Shown here: positions 54,131-64,000 of the stretch, piece after piece
How positions within the stretch are numbered: position 1 is the stretch's first letter
How the letters are laid out: every line of letters begins with the position of its first letter
Origin: Nereocystis luetkeana
Taxonomy: Eukaryota; Sar; Phaeophyceae; Laminariales; Laminariaceae
NCBI GenBank assembly: GCA_031213475.1
Contig: JARUPZ010000013.1
Span: forward strand, 7,482,739 to 7,546,738
Reading direction: 5' to 3'
Length of the DNA stretch: 64,000 nt
Notes under the pieces: model-generated
Seen by the model: the letters and a program-made list of their open reading frames with translations, nothing else
Database searches by the model: none
What the model was told of the DNA's origin: nothing
Position numbers and translations under genes: made by a program

Positions 54131-54972
54131 GTGCCACAAATCGCAGAGATCACCATCTACAGTAGATCATGTAGATCCCTCTGTCTGTCGTTACCAGATG
54201 CTGCGCAGGATCTGCGTCAGTGTATATCCAACTCGGGATCCTCCTACAGGAGGCCCACGTGTGTGGAAGGTGCTGACTACTGAGTGTGCCTGCTCGCTGC
54301 CGCGCTGTGGCGCAGGGACATTTTCCCACCCCCTTTTTTTCCCCCGTCAGATATCGTGTCTGTGTCCTTGCCGGAACGCCCTCTCGCCTTTGTTTGTTCC
54401 TTTCGTGTGTTTTATCTTGTGCGCCGCTCTGAGCAGTAAGCCGCCTGCTTTTTTTCTCTCACATGTTCAATCTTGTGCACCGCTTGGAGCAGTAAGCCCC
54501 TCCGGGGCATGTATGCTGTCGTGGGGCGGCGGCCCGTCGACACGCTAGGGTGTCCATCGTGGGGCCTAACCATCTATCCCAGAGAATGGATATGGAATGC
54601 GCTTTTTTTTTGCCGGTCACGATACTCGAGGTGACAGACTCGGCTGTCATTACCCACTGTTTACGGCGACACTATAAACGAGGATCGGCGCCATGCTAAT
54701 CGACGGACGCCCGCCCCCCCCCCCCACCCCCCGGAGTTATCCCAATGTGGGGTTTGCATGTTTTGGCTCCAATTCTTCTGACTGGTTGAGCTGTTCACAC
54801 GAGCAAGAACCCGTTACTACTGCGACACGATTATTACAGTAGTTAGGTACTTCTGTGGTATGTCTTGCATCAGCTCACGAAAAGTTTTGGTCGGGTGGCG
54901 CGAACGAAATCTTCTCCAAGTAATGTTTCAGGTGATAGGTTGAGTCCCCTACGTCAGATCATAGTTAGACAC
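54131..54972. other. intron 7, left part
   Basis: A TCATGTAGATC motif and T-runs; no exon accepted. C-runs at 54714-54733. Confidence 0.35.
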
Positions 54973-55213
54973 CACCCCTATAAGGCACCACTCCTATAAG
55001 GCACCACTCCTATAAGGCACCACCCCTATCAGGCACCACCTCTATAAGGTATCATCCCTATAAGGTACCACCCCTATAAGCCACCACCCCAATAAGGCAC
55101 CACCCCTATAAGCCACCACCCCAATGAGGCGCCATCCCTATAAGGCACCACCCCTCTAAGTCACCACCCTTAGAAGGCACCACCCCTATAAGGCACCACC
55201 CCTATAAGGCTCC
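54973..55213. repeat. 16-bp tandem repeat (CACCACCCCTATAAGG), ~15 units
   Basis: Units CCTATAAGGCACCACC vary by T/C and by AAGCCACC or AGTCACC. In intron 7. Confidence 0.9.
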
Positions 55214-55547
55214 ACCTCCAACACCGTGGCATTGGTCCCCGCTACGTACGTACCGTACGTATACTCGACTGGCGTATCGCGCCTTGACTACAACTGTGAT
55301 TAATCATAAACATGCACATGCATCTCTCCTCCGGTAAGCTCTGCTCCTCATTCCGCGCCGCGCCCCCCCGGCGCCGCCTTCTTGCGCGTGTCGAGATGCG
55401 CATGATCCATGATCCGGGGGGACGTAGTCCAGTACGTACTTTCCCTTGCTGCTATACCGCTATATCACTACTGCTGTCATCGCGTTGCCACAGTACACCC
55501 CCGCCACCACCGCCCCCCCCCTCCACCTCCTCCCCCCCCCCCCCCCC

Positions 55548-55632
55548 CCGCATGGTCATACGACTACGGCCATGCATGAGATCGAGTACATCTCTCCTAT
55601 CGAGTACACCCCCCCCCCCCCCGCCCCCCCGC
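55548..55632 (+). mobile_element. C6 end fragments with C-runs
   Basis: GGTCATACGACTACGGCCAT, GAGATCGAGTACATCTCTCC and TATCGAGTACACC lie between C-runs at 55531-55549 and 55609-55627. Confidence 0.6.
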
Positions 55633-56003
55633 AGCTGGCGCGTTTGTTCCTAAAACTGTAAAACCAAAAGCAGCGCGATGTTACTCGCGACTAGCACTAA
55701 CTCCAGGCTAATCCACACCTGGTATCAGGAAATGCTACCGTACTGTCACTGGTACGCCTAAGTACGTTTTGCCCCTTCGAGGGCCGCTTTCCGAGCGTTT
55801 CTTGCGCCGCTTCTTGCAGTCACCATACCCAGGTAGGATTTTTGGTTCGGCAGGAGTTCACGGATGAAAATGACCGATCGGTTACCCTTTCCCTTCGCGC
55901 GCATCACGCCTCTGTTGCGCCTGTTACAAGTTGGTCAATGTTTTGTTTTTTCGTTGTTGTTGTTGTTCTTGTTTTTTTTGTTTTTTTTCCTTTTTTTCTT
56001 CAG

Positions 56004-56072
56004 GTGGCGAGACTGGCAGGCTTCTACTTAACAGGGGCGGTGAACGAGGCCGACTGGTACCACCGGACCGAC
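56004..56072 (+). CDS. host gene exon 8
   Basis: A strong T-rich acceptor (TTTTTTTCTTCAG) ends at 56003 and the donor GAC|GTAAGC follows 56072. It has 23 codons in phase 0-0: VARLAGFYLTGAVNEADWYH, then RTD. Both borders are among the best in the window. The function of the segment is unknown. Confidence 0.6.
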
Positions 56073-56365
56073 GTAAGCGTGGGGGTCATGCCGCTTCGTT
56101 TTTCTCACCTTGCTTCCCTGCAGCGTTATTTTCGAGCGCGCGCGCGCCAAGGAGGCATTCCGAATGGTCAGGGCCATCTATGACGGTGTGTGCTCCCAGA
56201 CACCAGTCTACGACCAAAACGTTAACGTACATTTCGACATTTTGTCGCCATCTAAGCATGTCTTATAGTGACGACCAGACTATTTTTGCCGCTTCGGGGG
56301 GGGCATAGTGTTCAGGACCCAAATTGGACCCAAAAAGCCGTTCATCCCACTATGTTCACTCACAG

Positions 56366-56476
56366 TATTACGGGGGACCATACTGAAATAGGACATACGG
56401 TACACACAAAAACCTATATATTTACCTATTTTATACTGAAAGATGGTTGGTCCTATTTATTATGGTCCCCCGTAAC
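56366..56476 (+). mobile_element. M1 transposon
   Basis: TATTACGGGGGACCATACTG to TATTATGGTCCCCCGTAACA, in intron 8. Confidence 0.85.
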
Positions 56477-57136
56477 ATGTCTCCCCCGTCAAAGTACGCG
56501 GCGAGGAGGTGGTGGCCCCAGAGATTGTGACAGGTGAGGTTCCCACGAACCCAAAAAAAATTAGCGAACCTGCAAAGCGGTCTGCGGATGGCAGAGCCGC
56601 CGAACCACTTCACGACGTGAGCCTTTCGAGTGGGAGGACGGACGCCAGCGAGCTACCACTGTCTCCAGGGTTCGAAAAAGGATTTTGCGGTGTGTGTAGG
56701 AAAGGACGGAGTCAACGTTAAAGAAGTTTGAGCGAGACAACTCTGCCCCTGACCGGTGGTCAACTACAAATACTGTCTAACAGAGGCGCAACGACGTATG
56801 GGCGGGACCACAGGCCGGCGCAGGAGGCCTCATCCAATCCAATACATACATTAAATGGTCCACGGTAGAGAGACAGAACACAACAGCAAAAACAAGTGAG
56901 GTTCCGACGAACCCAGTTTTTTTAGTTTTATTGTTGGTGTCATAGCACCCCCCCTCTAGCCCGCTGCTGTAGGTCACGTGGCTCAGCAGGCCAGTGGCGG
57001 GGCAGGTGCAAGGCAGCCATCAGGTTCCTATCGCGACGAGCTCTCTACCTCTCACTTAAAGGCAGTTCAAGGCATCATGTTCTTGACAAAAGTGGCCCGG
57101 ATATTCCCGGGGCTCTTCACGGGTCACGACCCCAAC

Positions 57137-57187
57137 CCGCGGGTCGGGTCGGGTCGGGTCGGGTCGGGTCGGGTCGGGTCGGGTCGG
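57137..57187. repeat. GGGTC pentamer array
   Basis: About ten GGGTC units in intron 8; the reverse of the 23346 array. Confidence 0.9.
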
Positions 57188-57783
57188 ATCAGGCCGGGAG
57201 GTTTTCAAATTATCACTGATCGGGTCTGGTCACCGTTTCACCCGAGCCGAGCCGACCTGACCTAACCTGCGAGATGTGACCCGATCCGGGAACAGTGCTG
57301 AAAGGGCGTGTTAGCTTGCGTACTATGTAGGTGGTGGAAGTGACTATACTCCAGACAGGGGGGTGTATCATAAGTTGTTATACCTGGTACAAGGTATATA
57401 TTACGATCATCTGGTAGGATCCCGTGGGGCTGCCCGGTATGGGCCTCCTCAAGCAAGGAGCCTCCATAATTTTTACCCGGGTACCTGGTTGGTGTTACCG
57501 GTAACGTAGAAACGCGGTTGCCAATAATAGTGGTACGTGCTTCGCCGGCTCATGGCTCATGGCGCGTTGCAAAAACAACTAGGCAGCCAGCTCCTCCTCC
57601 TGCTCCTCCTCCTCCTCCTCCTCCTCCTCCTTCCTGTTTTACGGCGCAGTTCGAAAAAGAGCTTGTAGGGTCAATTCGTATCGCCCCCTTTGATCACGCA
57701 GTGCTATATAGTGGCTGGATTCGTCATTTTTTTTTATCGTTCATTTTGAACTCTGACGGGCCCAAGAGTCGAGCTGCTGCCAG

Positions 57784-57873
57784 GCAGCAAGCAACACTCA
57801 ACAAGCGGAGCCAAGCTCGATGGGCGAACAACCGCGCCTCCGACTTCCCGTGATCGATTCCTCTCGAAAGTGC
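57784..57873 (+). CDS. host gene exon 9
   Basis: The acceptor GAGCTGCTGCCAG ends at 57783, with a T-run further upstream, and the donor TGC|GTGAGA follows 57873. It has 30 codons in phase 0-0: AASNTQQAEPSSMGEQPRLR, then LPVIDSSRKC. Phases fit exons 8 and 10. The tract next to the AG is only moderately pyrimidine-rich. Confidence 0.4.
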
Positions 57874-58187
57874 GTGAGACCGACCACGAGCGGCATTGTT
57901 GACACCAACGCAAACAGTTATTATCTCCTTCTTCCTAAAAATGAACGAGTTTTTTTTTTAGCCCGTCATTTTGTTACATGGCCTACGAAAGTTTTTTCAT
58001 TTTATCTTAAATTATTATTCTGTTGTTCTTATTATGTGAAACGAATATTTAAACTTGATTTAAACAACGAGTGACATAACAAACAAATGAATGCTTTCCC
58101 CCTATCTGTTTTCTCCCCGCTCTCGTGAAATTTGCCGTCTCACCCACACCCTCCCACCCAACCGCACCATCCCACCCACCCACCCAG

Positions 58188-58289
58188 ACTATTTTGCCGA
58201 TCGCTGAGTCCCGTCAGCTTTTGGTCGAGATCGCGGCGGCACACCCATCCGATACGTGGGAGCGACGCGCCGCCAAGGCAGCCATTCAG
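58188..58289 (+). CDS. host gene exon 10: helical segment
   Basis: A CCCACC-rich acceptor (CCACCCACCCAG) ends at 58187. The exon has 34 codons in phase 0-0: TILPIAESRQLLVEIAAAHP, then SDTWERRAAKAAIQ. The donor is CAG|GCGAGAGC, a GC type identical in its first seven bases to that after exon 3. The frame runs on past it into TATATA repeats, which argues for splicing here. The segment is predicted alpha-helical by its pattern. Confidence 0.55.
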
Positions 58290-58406
58290 GCGAGAGCAGT
58301 ATATATATACGTATGTACTTCGTACCAGGTATGTATATATATAATATATATATACCAGGTATATACATATATATACCAGGTATATACATGGAGCACTCCA
58401 GCACAG

Positions 58407-58508
58407 CACCCGCGGAGGAGGGGAGAGCGAGCACGCTCACGCGCCCTCAAGGCGACGCAGCTAGCCCCCCCTGCCGTGCCCAAGGCAGCAGCACCGTTGT
58501 GCACCGCG
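58407..58508 (+). CDS. candidate host exon between exons 10 and 12
   Basis: The acceptor CTCCAGCACAG ends at 58406 and a GTGACC donor follows 58508. It has 34 codons in phase 0-0, basic then Ala/Pro-rich (HPRRRGERARSRALKATQ, then LAPPAVPKAAAPLCTA). The borders are weak, so it is not in the preferred set. Confidence 0.25.
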
Positions 58509-58689
58509 GTGACCGTTGTACACTACCAGTACATCAGAGTTAAAGTTGACAACACAGCACATGAAGGCGTCAAAGTGTTGGGGGGGCTCTGAGCATTAAG
58601 TTTTGAGACGCATCCTGCCCGACAACGGACATGCATCTTGTATACAAAAGAAAGGAGGTAGGAGAGGAACGGAGGTGAGCAAGAGCGGG

Positions 58690-59298
58690 CGGGGGGGGGG
58701 GGGGCGGACTCATTTGTTGCTTGCCTTAGTCATTTGACCATTGACCACGCATCCCTTTCGAGACGGAGCACCGTTCCTACTCCTAATAGAGACACCTCCA
58801 ACAATTGGGCGCTCATTACGTTGTTTCCATATATTACATAGAAACTTTTCGTTAGTCTTATCCCCTTCCTGTTTGGCCGCCTGTGGCCACCATCTATCTC
58901 CTAGGATAGCGATCGTTTTCTCGCTGCTATATAGTGTGTCAAACTCCTCCATGTCACATTCTTCTATTTCCCTCATCTCCTCTTCTAACACATCCCGTTC
59001 CTCCTTGTATATTTCACATTCTCCTACTATGTGAGTTCTACTCTCTATCGCTTTGCCACACGGGCACATCTGTGCATCTATTTCCTCCTCCTCCCGGCTA
59101 CTGGTATACCTCTTTCTTCTTTCTGGCAAGTCCAGGTCGCCTACACGAAACCGCAGCTTCAGCGTTTTCGCGAAGTCCATTGGGCCGTGCAGATACGTTT
59201 TCATTCCTATTCCTTCCCTCAATCTCCCGTATATCTCTAGGTGTTTCTCCGATTCCACCTTGTTTCGTAGCGCTAGCCTTTCCCTTCTTTCTATTCTG
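58690..59298 (-). pseudogene. 5'-truncated LINE: reverse transcriptase C-terminal region, poly(C) end
   Basis: An open frame on the minus strand reads RERLALRNKVESEKHLEIYG, KLRFRVGDLDLPERRKRYTS and then CPCGKAIESRTHIVGECEIY. The CxC-(9)-H-(4)-C spacing resembles the zinc-knuckle found after the reverse transcriptase in some non-LTR elements. LGDRWWPQAAKQEGD follows and the frame runs to the 3' end. That end (GGTCAATGGTCAAATGACTA, then GCAACAAATGAGTCCG) finishes in a C-run (58689-58703 as G). The reverse transcriptase itself is missing. It lies in an intron of the host gene, in antisense. Confidence 0.55.
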
Positions 59299-59540
59299 GG
59301 GGGGGGGGGGGTTGTAATCATGATCGTGCATGGCCGTAGTCGTACGACCATATACGCTGGCGTCCCTATAATGCCGGGACGGAGAATGCCGGGTTTTCAC
59401 CGGCCAGGCAGGCATTGCTTGCACCCAGCGCGAAGTGCCGTGATGTGCTAGGCGAGTCGCTAAAGGGGAGAGTTGCATCCTATCATGCACCGCTTGTGAG
59501 GCGGCCTTGAACATGGATGACAGCGTCGATTAATTGATTC
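59299..59540 (-). mobile_element. C6 repeat, directly upstream of the LINE fragment
   Basis: On the minus strand GCTGTCATCC, CACGGCACTTCGCGCTGG, GTCGGACC-like sequence and CATACGACTACGGCCATGCA, then a C-run (59299-59311 as G) that abuts the LINE fragment. The 51110-51470 copy has the same C6-then-LINE order. Confidence 0.65.
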
Positions 59541-59678
59541 CATTGCTGGTGTGGCCACTGGCGAGCAGGAGGGGGAGGGGGGAGGGGGGGGGGGGCAGGG
59601 GGCGGGACGGAGGACGGGTATCGTTTTGACATTTATCGGCCAATCGTTTCGAAAATGTTGAACGTACGAAGGGTAGCC

Positions 59679-59789
59679 TATTATGGGGGACCACAGTTAA
59701 TACGACCTGCGATACACACAAAAACCTATATCTTTCCCCATTTTGTTTCTAACAATACTTGGTCCTGTTTACTGTGGTCCCCCGTAATA
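59679..59789 (+). mobile_element. M1 transposon
   Basis: TATTATGGGGGACCACAGTT to TTACTGTGGTCCCCCGTAAT. Compensating changes keep the ends complementary (CACAGT with ACTGTG). Confidence 0.85.
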
Positions 59790-60002
59790 GTGTAGATGGT
59801 AGAAGGGCAGAGCTGGGTGACCAGTGGGCGGTCAATGGGGCTGGTGTGGTTCCAGTTTTTTTCAATGGTGGCGGCTAGTATCTCCGTAGATTCAGCGGTG
59901 GGAGAGGGAAGGTTGAGTTGTGTAGTGCGCTGAACGCTTGAACAGTCACCCGGCCTCTTCAAGTGGTAGCACAAGTGGAAGGAGATGGCGTAAAGCCTCT
60001 CT

Positions 60003-60095
60003 CTCTCCCCCCCCCCCCCCCCCCCCCCCCCCCTCCCTCCCGCGAGGTTCTATGGTCTTACGACTACCGCCATGCATGACGCGAGGGTCCCCCTG
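60003..60095 (+). mobile_element. C-run and C6 end fragment
   Basis: A C-run (60007-60033), then TATGGTCTTACGACTACCGC and CATGCATGACGCGAGG. Confidence 0.45.
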
Positions 60096-60209
60096 TCCCC
60101 CCTCCAGCGAGCACGCGCACACTCGTCGAAACCCTATAAAAAAACAAAACGCTACCAGCTGTGAACCACTTGATGCGTGGAGTACTAACGCCTTCCTCGC
60201 GCTAAGCAG

Positions 60210-60299
60210 GACTATGCCGAGGAGGAGCGGAGTAAGGCCGACGGGGGATTCTGGATGGACAAGGGCATCAAGGACTCCCTAGACCTCAACGCACGCAAT
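60210..60299 (+). CDS. host gene exon 12: acidic/basic helix leading into ankyrin repeats
   Basis: The acceptor CTTCCTCGCGCTAAGCAG ends at 60209 and the donor AAT|GTAAGC follows 60299. It has 30 codons in phase 0-0: DYAEEERSKADGGFWMDKGI, then KDSLDLNARN. LDLNARN is the usual start of an ankyrin unit (DxNAxD) and exon 13 continues it in frame. The strong donor and the repeat continuity make this one of the safer exons. Confidence 0.65.
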
Positions 60300-60476
60300 G
60301 TAAGCCACACGTGACAGGCGTTTTTCTTTTTCGCGCCGGCCACGAACGGCATCCTCTAAATCAACAGCGGTCGCGTGGTAGCCGTCTTGTCTTGCAAAAG
60401 CGACGCCTTCTCTTTGCGTTTCTTCTGGTGGGGACTTTAATCTAACTTCCTCGGGCCATTCTCGCTGTGGGGGCTT

Positions 60477-60745
60477 GGGGGGGGGGGGGGCTCGTTGTCA
60501 TGCATGGCCGTAGCCGTACGTACGACCATACGCACGACGATAGATAGACCCTCGCACCCCCCTGCAACGCCGGCACGGAGCGCGTCGTTTTTTTCCGCCG
60601 ACCAGGCAGACATTGCTTGCACCAAGCGCGAAGCGATACGTGAGGTGTTAGATGAGTGGCATGAAAGGGGTGAGCTGCGTCCTTGCTAGGGACTAGCTTG
60701 TGAGGCGGATGCTCTTGCATGTACGGATGACAGCGCCGAGCGAAT
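60477..60745 (-). mobile_element. C6 repeat
   Basis: The complement of CGCCGACCAGGCAGACATTG, CTTGCACCAAGCGCGAAGCG and ACGGATGACAGCG, ending in a C-run (60477-60490 as G), in the intron after exon 12. Confidence 0.65.
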
Positions 60746-61204
60746 TGAGGGTTATACAACCGGGAAGAACTCGTTCTGGGCACAGTGTCGATAACCCTTA
60801 CCATACGTTGCGGACACGCTGCTGCAATGGTATCCCCTCTCCTCTGTTGCGGCCAATTATGGTTTGTGGCAAGCGTCCCCTCATCATACGTGGCAGGCGT
60901 TTTCGCCTGCCTTGCTGATGAATGCCTCGCCCCTCCGTTCGGAAGACATCTGGCGAGGCAAGCAGCAACTAATACAAGATCCTATAGCTTCCGACATCGT
61001 CGAGCACCTCGTGTGGGTGATCAGAGCAGGGCCGGAGGCACACTTTGCTAGCAGTCGTCGATCCCTAGGTCTATATATACTGCGCTTGCACCTTCTCGCT
61101 CCCGAGCTGGAAATAGCCACAAAGGCGTACTCAACGTTTGTAAAGTCTGAGCTGAGCTGACGCCGCAACGAGGTTCTGATTTGACAATACCACCCATCGG
61201 TGCA
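60746..61204 (+). other. coding-like stretch of unknown nature
   Basis: An open frame to the TGA at 61158 gives LRSEDIWRGKQQLIQDPIAS and FASSRRSLGLYILRLHLLAP-type sequence. It has no clear acceptor and a stop at its end, so it cannot sit between exons 12 and 13. It may be a decayed element or chance. Confidence 0.25.
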
Positions 61205-61311
61205 GGGGAACATACGGTAGCAATCAGGACCTAATATTCTTACTAAAAACACTGCAATACATAGGTTTTTGTGTGTTTGATAAGTCCTGACTACTATGGC
61301 CCCCCGTGATT
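61205..61311 (+). mobile_element. M1 transposon, reverse orientation, diverged
   Basis: GGGGAACATACGGTAGCAAT to TACTATGGCCCCCCGTGATT. The left inverted repeat is poorly kept. Confidence 0.65.
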
Positions 61312-61985
61312 CTACAGCACGTCGACCTCTGCGGTCTCCAAAAAACGTTTCACTCCCGACTGCCCTCCGCAGAGACCCTCTACGCGCCTGGTGATCATCG
61401 CGGTCGCATTTCATTGATGCTCACACGTCTTTCTCAGCCCGTGTGAACTACCACGGTATCGCGTTTCTCACCTCAACTTTTCTCGACGCTCTCCACGCGG
61501 GAAAGGGGTGGCGGTCGTTTCCCTTCCGCCTTTCAGACCAGAAACACATGGAAAACACATGCGTTCGGCGAGCCCTGTCTGTGCACCGTCCCAACCGTTT
61601 GGCGACCGTGAGACCTTGCGCTTTTTTCTATGTATGCCGAGAGGTTTGTGACTCCTGCTTGGGGTAAATATGATACCACTTAGCAACCCGTTCACACCTG
61701 AACACAGTTTTTGTTTTTTTGAGGGAGGGGGGGGCATTTTGTTATTGAATCATAACTTTTACTTTCCAGCCTAACTCGTGGAAGGTTTTACCCTCGGCAA
61801 TCTTCTGGACAAGCCGTGGTCACAGGTGTCGTCCCTTCTCCCCCCCGGTACGTGCCTTTATTTTTTGTCGCGCATAGGGTTCAGCATTCCCACTGCTCGT
61901 CCATTTTCATCGAATGTAGCTAACTCACGCTCTCGCGCTTTCCGCTAATCAATTGTTTATGCAACGAAAAGCCCCTACGAGCATG

Positions 61986-62052
61986 CACTCGGTGAGACTT
62001 GAACCCACGAAATTGATCTTGATAGGCGCGCGGGCCACCTACATTACTTGGC
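61986..62052 (-). ncRNA. tRNA-like sequence
   Basis: The minus strand has TAGGTGGCCCGCGCGCCTAT, then GATCAATTTCGTGGGTTCAA and GTCTCACCGAG; GGGTTCAAGTC is a good B box. I cannot fold a complete acceptor stem, so a SINE head or tRNA relic is likelier than a working tRNA. Confidence 0.35.
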
Positions 62053-62199
62053 ATTAAAACTGCCCAAAATCGCAGCGCGTACGTATGCATGCGGAATGAA
62101 CACGTCAACCACGTTTTCGGCAACCTAAAACATATTGAAATTTTTTACTATTAATATGAAGAAAATATCCGCAAGTATAGTGATACAGTAATTATACAG

Positions 62200-62410
62200 T
62201 TCTTCTTCTTCTTCTTCTTGTTCTCCTTCTTCTATTTTTTCTTCTTCTTCTTTTTCTTCTTCTTCTTGTTCTCCTTCTTCTATTTTTTCTTCTTCTTCTT
62301 TTTCTTCTTCTTCTTGTTCTCCTTCTTCTTCTTTTTCTTTTTCTTCTTTTTCTTCTTCTTCTTCTTCTTCTTTTTCTTCTTCTTCTTCTTCTTCTTCTTC
62401 TTCTTCTTCT

Positions 62411-62442
<32 letters not shown>

Positions 62443-62455
62443 CTCTTCTTCTTCC
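62200..62455. repeat. CTT/TTC microsatellite, ~250 bp
   Basis: (TTC)n with a repeated interruption, TTGTTCTCCTTCTTCTATTT (about 62217 and 62267; a shorter form near 62315), so a ~50 bp unit was duplicated inside the array. Confidence 0.95.
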
Positions 62456-62472
62456 ACCTGTGCCGCGCTATG

Positions 62473-62612
62473 ATACCCCCCCTCCTCCCCTCCCGCTCCG
62501 TTTCGAAAGGCATGTGTGGTCAATGGTCAAATGACTAAGGCAAGCAACAAATGAGTACCCCCCCCCCCCTCCCCCCCCCCTCCCCCCCCCCTCCCCCCCC
62601 CCCCCCCCCCGC
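62473..62612 (+). mobile_element. poly(C)-tailed LINE 3' end
   Basis: CCCGCTCCGTTTCGAAAGGC, GTGGTCAATGGTCAAATGAC and AGCAACAAATGAGTA, then C-runs at 62558-62610. It is the same 3' end as at 58690 and 51470. The C-run ends 21 bp before the exon 13 acceptor. Confidence 0.7.
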
Positions 62613-62633
62613 GCTTGCCTTTCCCACCACCAG

Positions 62634-62735
62634 CAACCAGGCGAAACCCCTCTCATTCTGGGAGCGCAGAACGGCTCCTTAGAGTGCGTGGCAGCCCTTC
62701 TCGAGGAGGCGGGCACGGACGTGACGGCCGCAAAT
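62634..62735 (+). CDS. host gene exon 13: ankyrin repeat
   Basis: The acceptor TTTCCCACCACCAG ends at 62633 and the donor AAT|GTAAGC follows 62735. It has 34 codons in phase 0-0: QPGETPLILGAQNGSLECVA, then ALLEEAGTDVTAAN. GETPLILGAQNGSLECVAAL with the following LLEEAGTDV fits the ankyrin consensus at nearly every position and is one repeat long. Joined to exon 12 it reads LDLNARN-QPGETPL. The gene must continue beyond the window. Confidence 0.75.
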
Positions 62736-62778
62736 GTAAGCCTCGGTTCCAAGCTTTCAAGTACGCGCACCGCGAGCA

Positions 62779-63960
<1,182 letters not shown>

Positions 63961-64000
63961 GTTTCCACTTTTGAGCGCAAGCATTTCTCGTGCTCAACCG

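Noticed and set aside
62125-62523. Poly-Glu/Lys ORF
   Set aside because: Antisense of the CTT microsatellite.

Overview
This is eukaryotic nuclear DNA: large introns with GT-AG and GC-AG borders, several transposon families, many microsatellites, and no bacterial-style operons. GC-rich exons, long repeat-filled introns and the retroelement types would suit an alga or other protist. A brown alga or related stramenopile is my guess at low confidence, because no taxon-diagnostic gene is present.

Layout. 1-7.9 kb holds microsatellites, a duplicated block with an expanded AGT array, and an interspersed repeat carrying a tRNA-derived SINE. 7.9-9.6 kb is a decayed C-terminal piece of a non-LTR retrotransposon (zinc-finger-like cysteines plus a restriction-like nuclease signature). 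9.7-14.0 kb is a LINE with one open 1259-codon ORF (AP-type endonuclease plus reverse transcriptase) and a CAA-repeat tail. 14-34 kb is an island of nested repeats: two short inverted-repeat transposon families, SINE copies, expanded ATT tails, a broken tyrosine recombinase on the minus strand (16.2-17.2 kb) and a nine-unit tandem array carrying tRNA A-box sequence (28.4-29.1 kb).

From 34.6 kb to the right edge I infer one host gene on the plus strand. I rebuilt it from short GC-rich exons, each with an acceptor and a donor and with intron phases that agree across every junction. Twelve preferred exons and two weaker candidates run from ATG 34596 to 62735, and the gene continues beyond the window. 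Two parts read as ankyrin repeats: exon 3 joined to exon 4 through a GC-AG intron, and exons 12-13. The N-terminal part is Ser/Thr/Pro/Gly-rich. The introns, up to 7.4 kb, hold most of the transposons and microsatellites in this half.

The signals I think most deserve follow-up are: a nine-base motif, TACC(A/T)GGTA, scattered through the window and present as a clean 7-bp insertion inside three transposon copies, as an excision footprint would be; two GC-AG introns with the same GCGAGAG donor; a ladder of acceptor-like repeats before exon 4; and retroelement families that end in poly(C), one of which supplies the pyrimidine tract of an exon. All calls come from reading the sequence by eye; no search or alignment was run.
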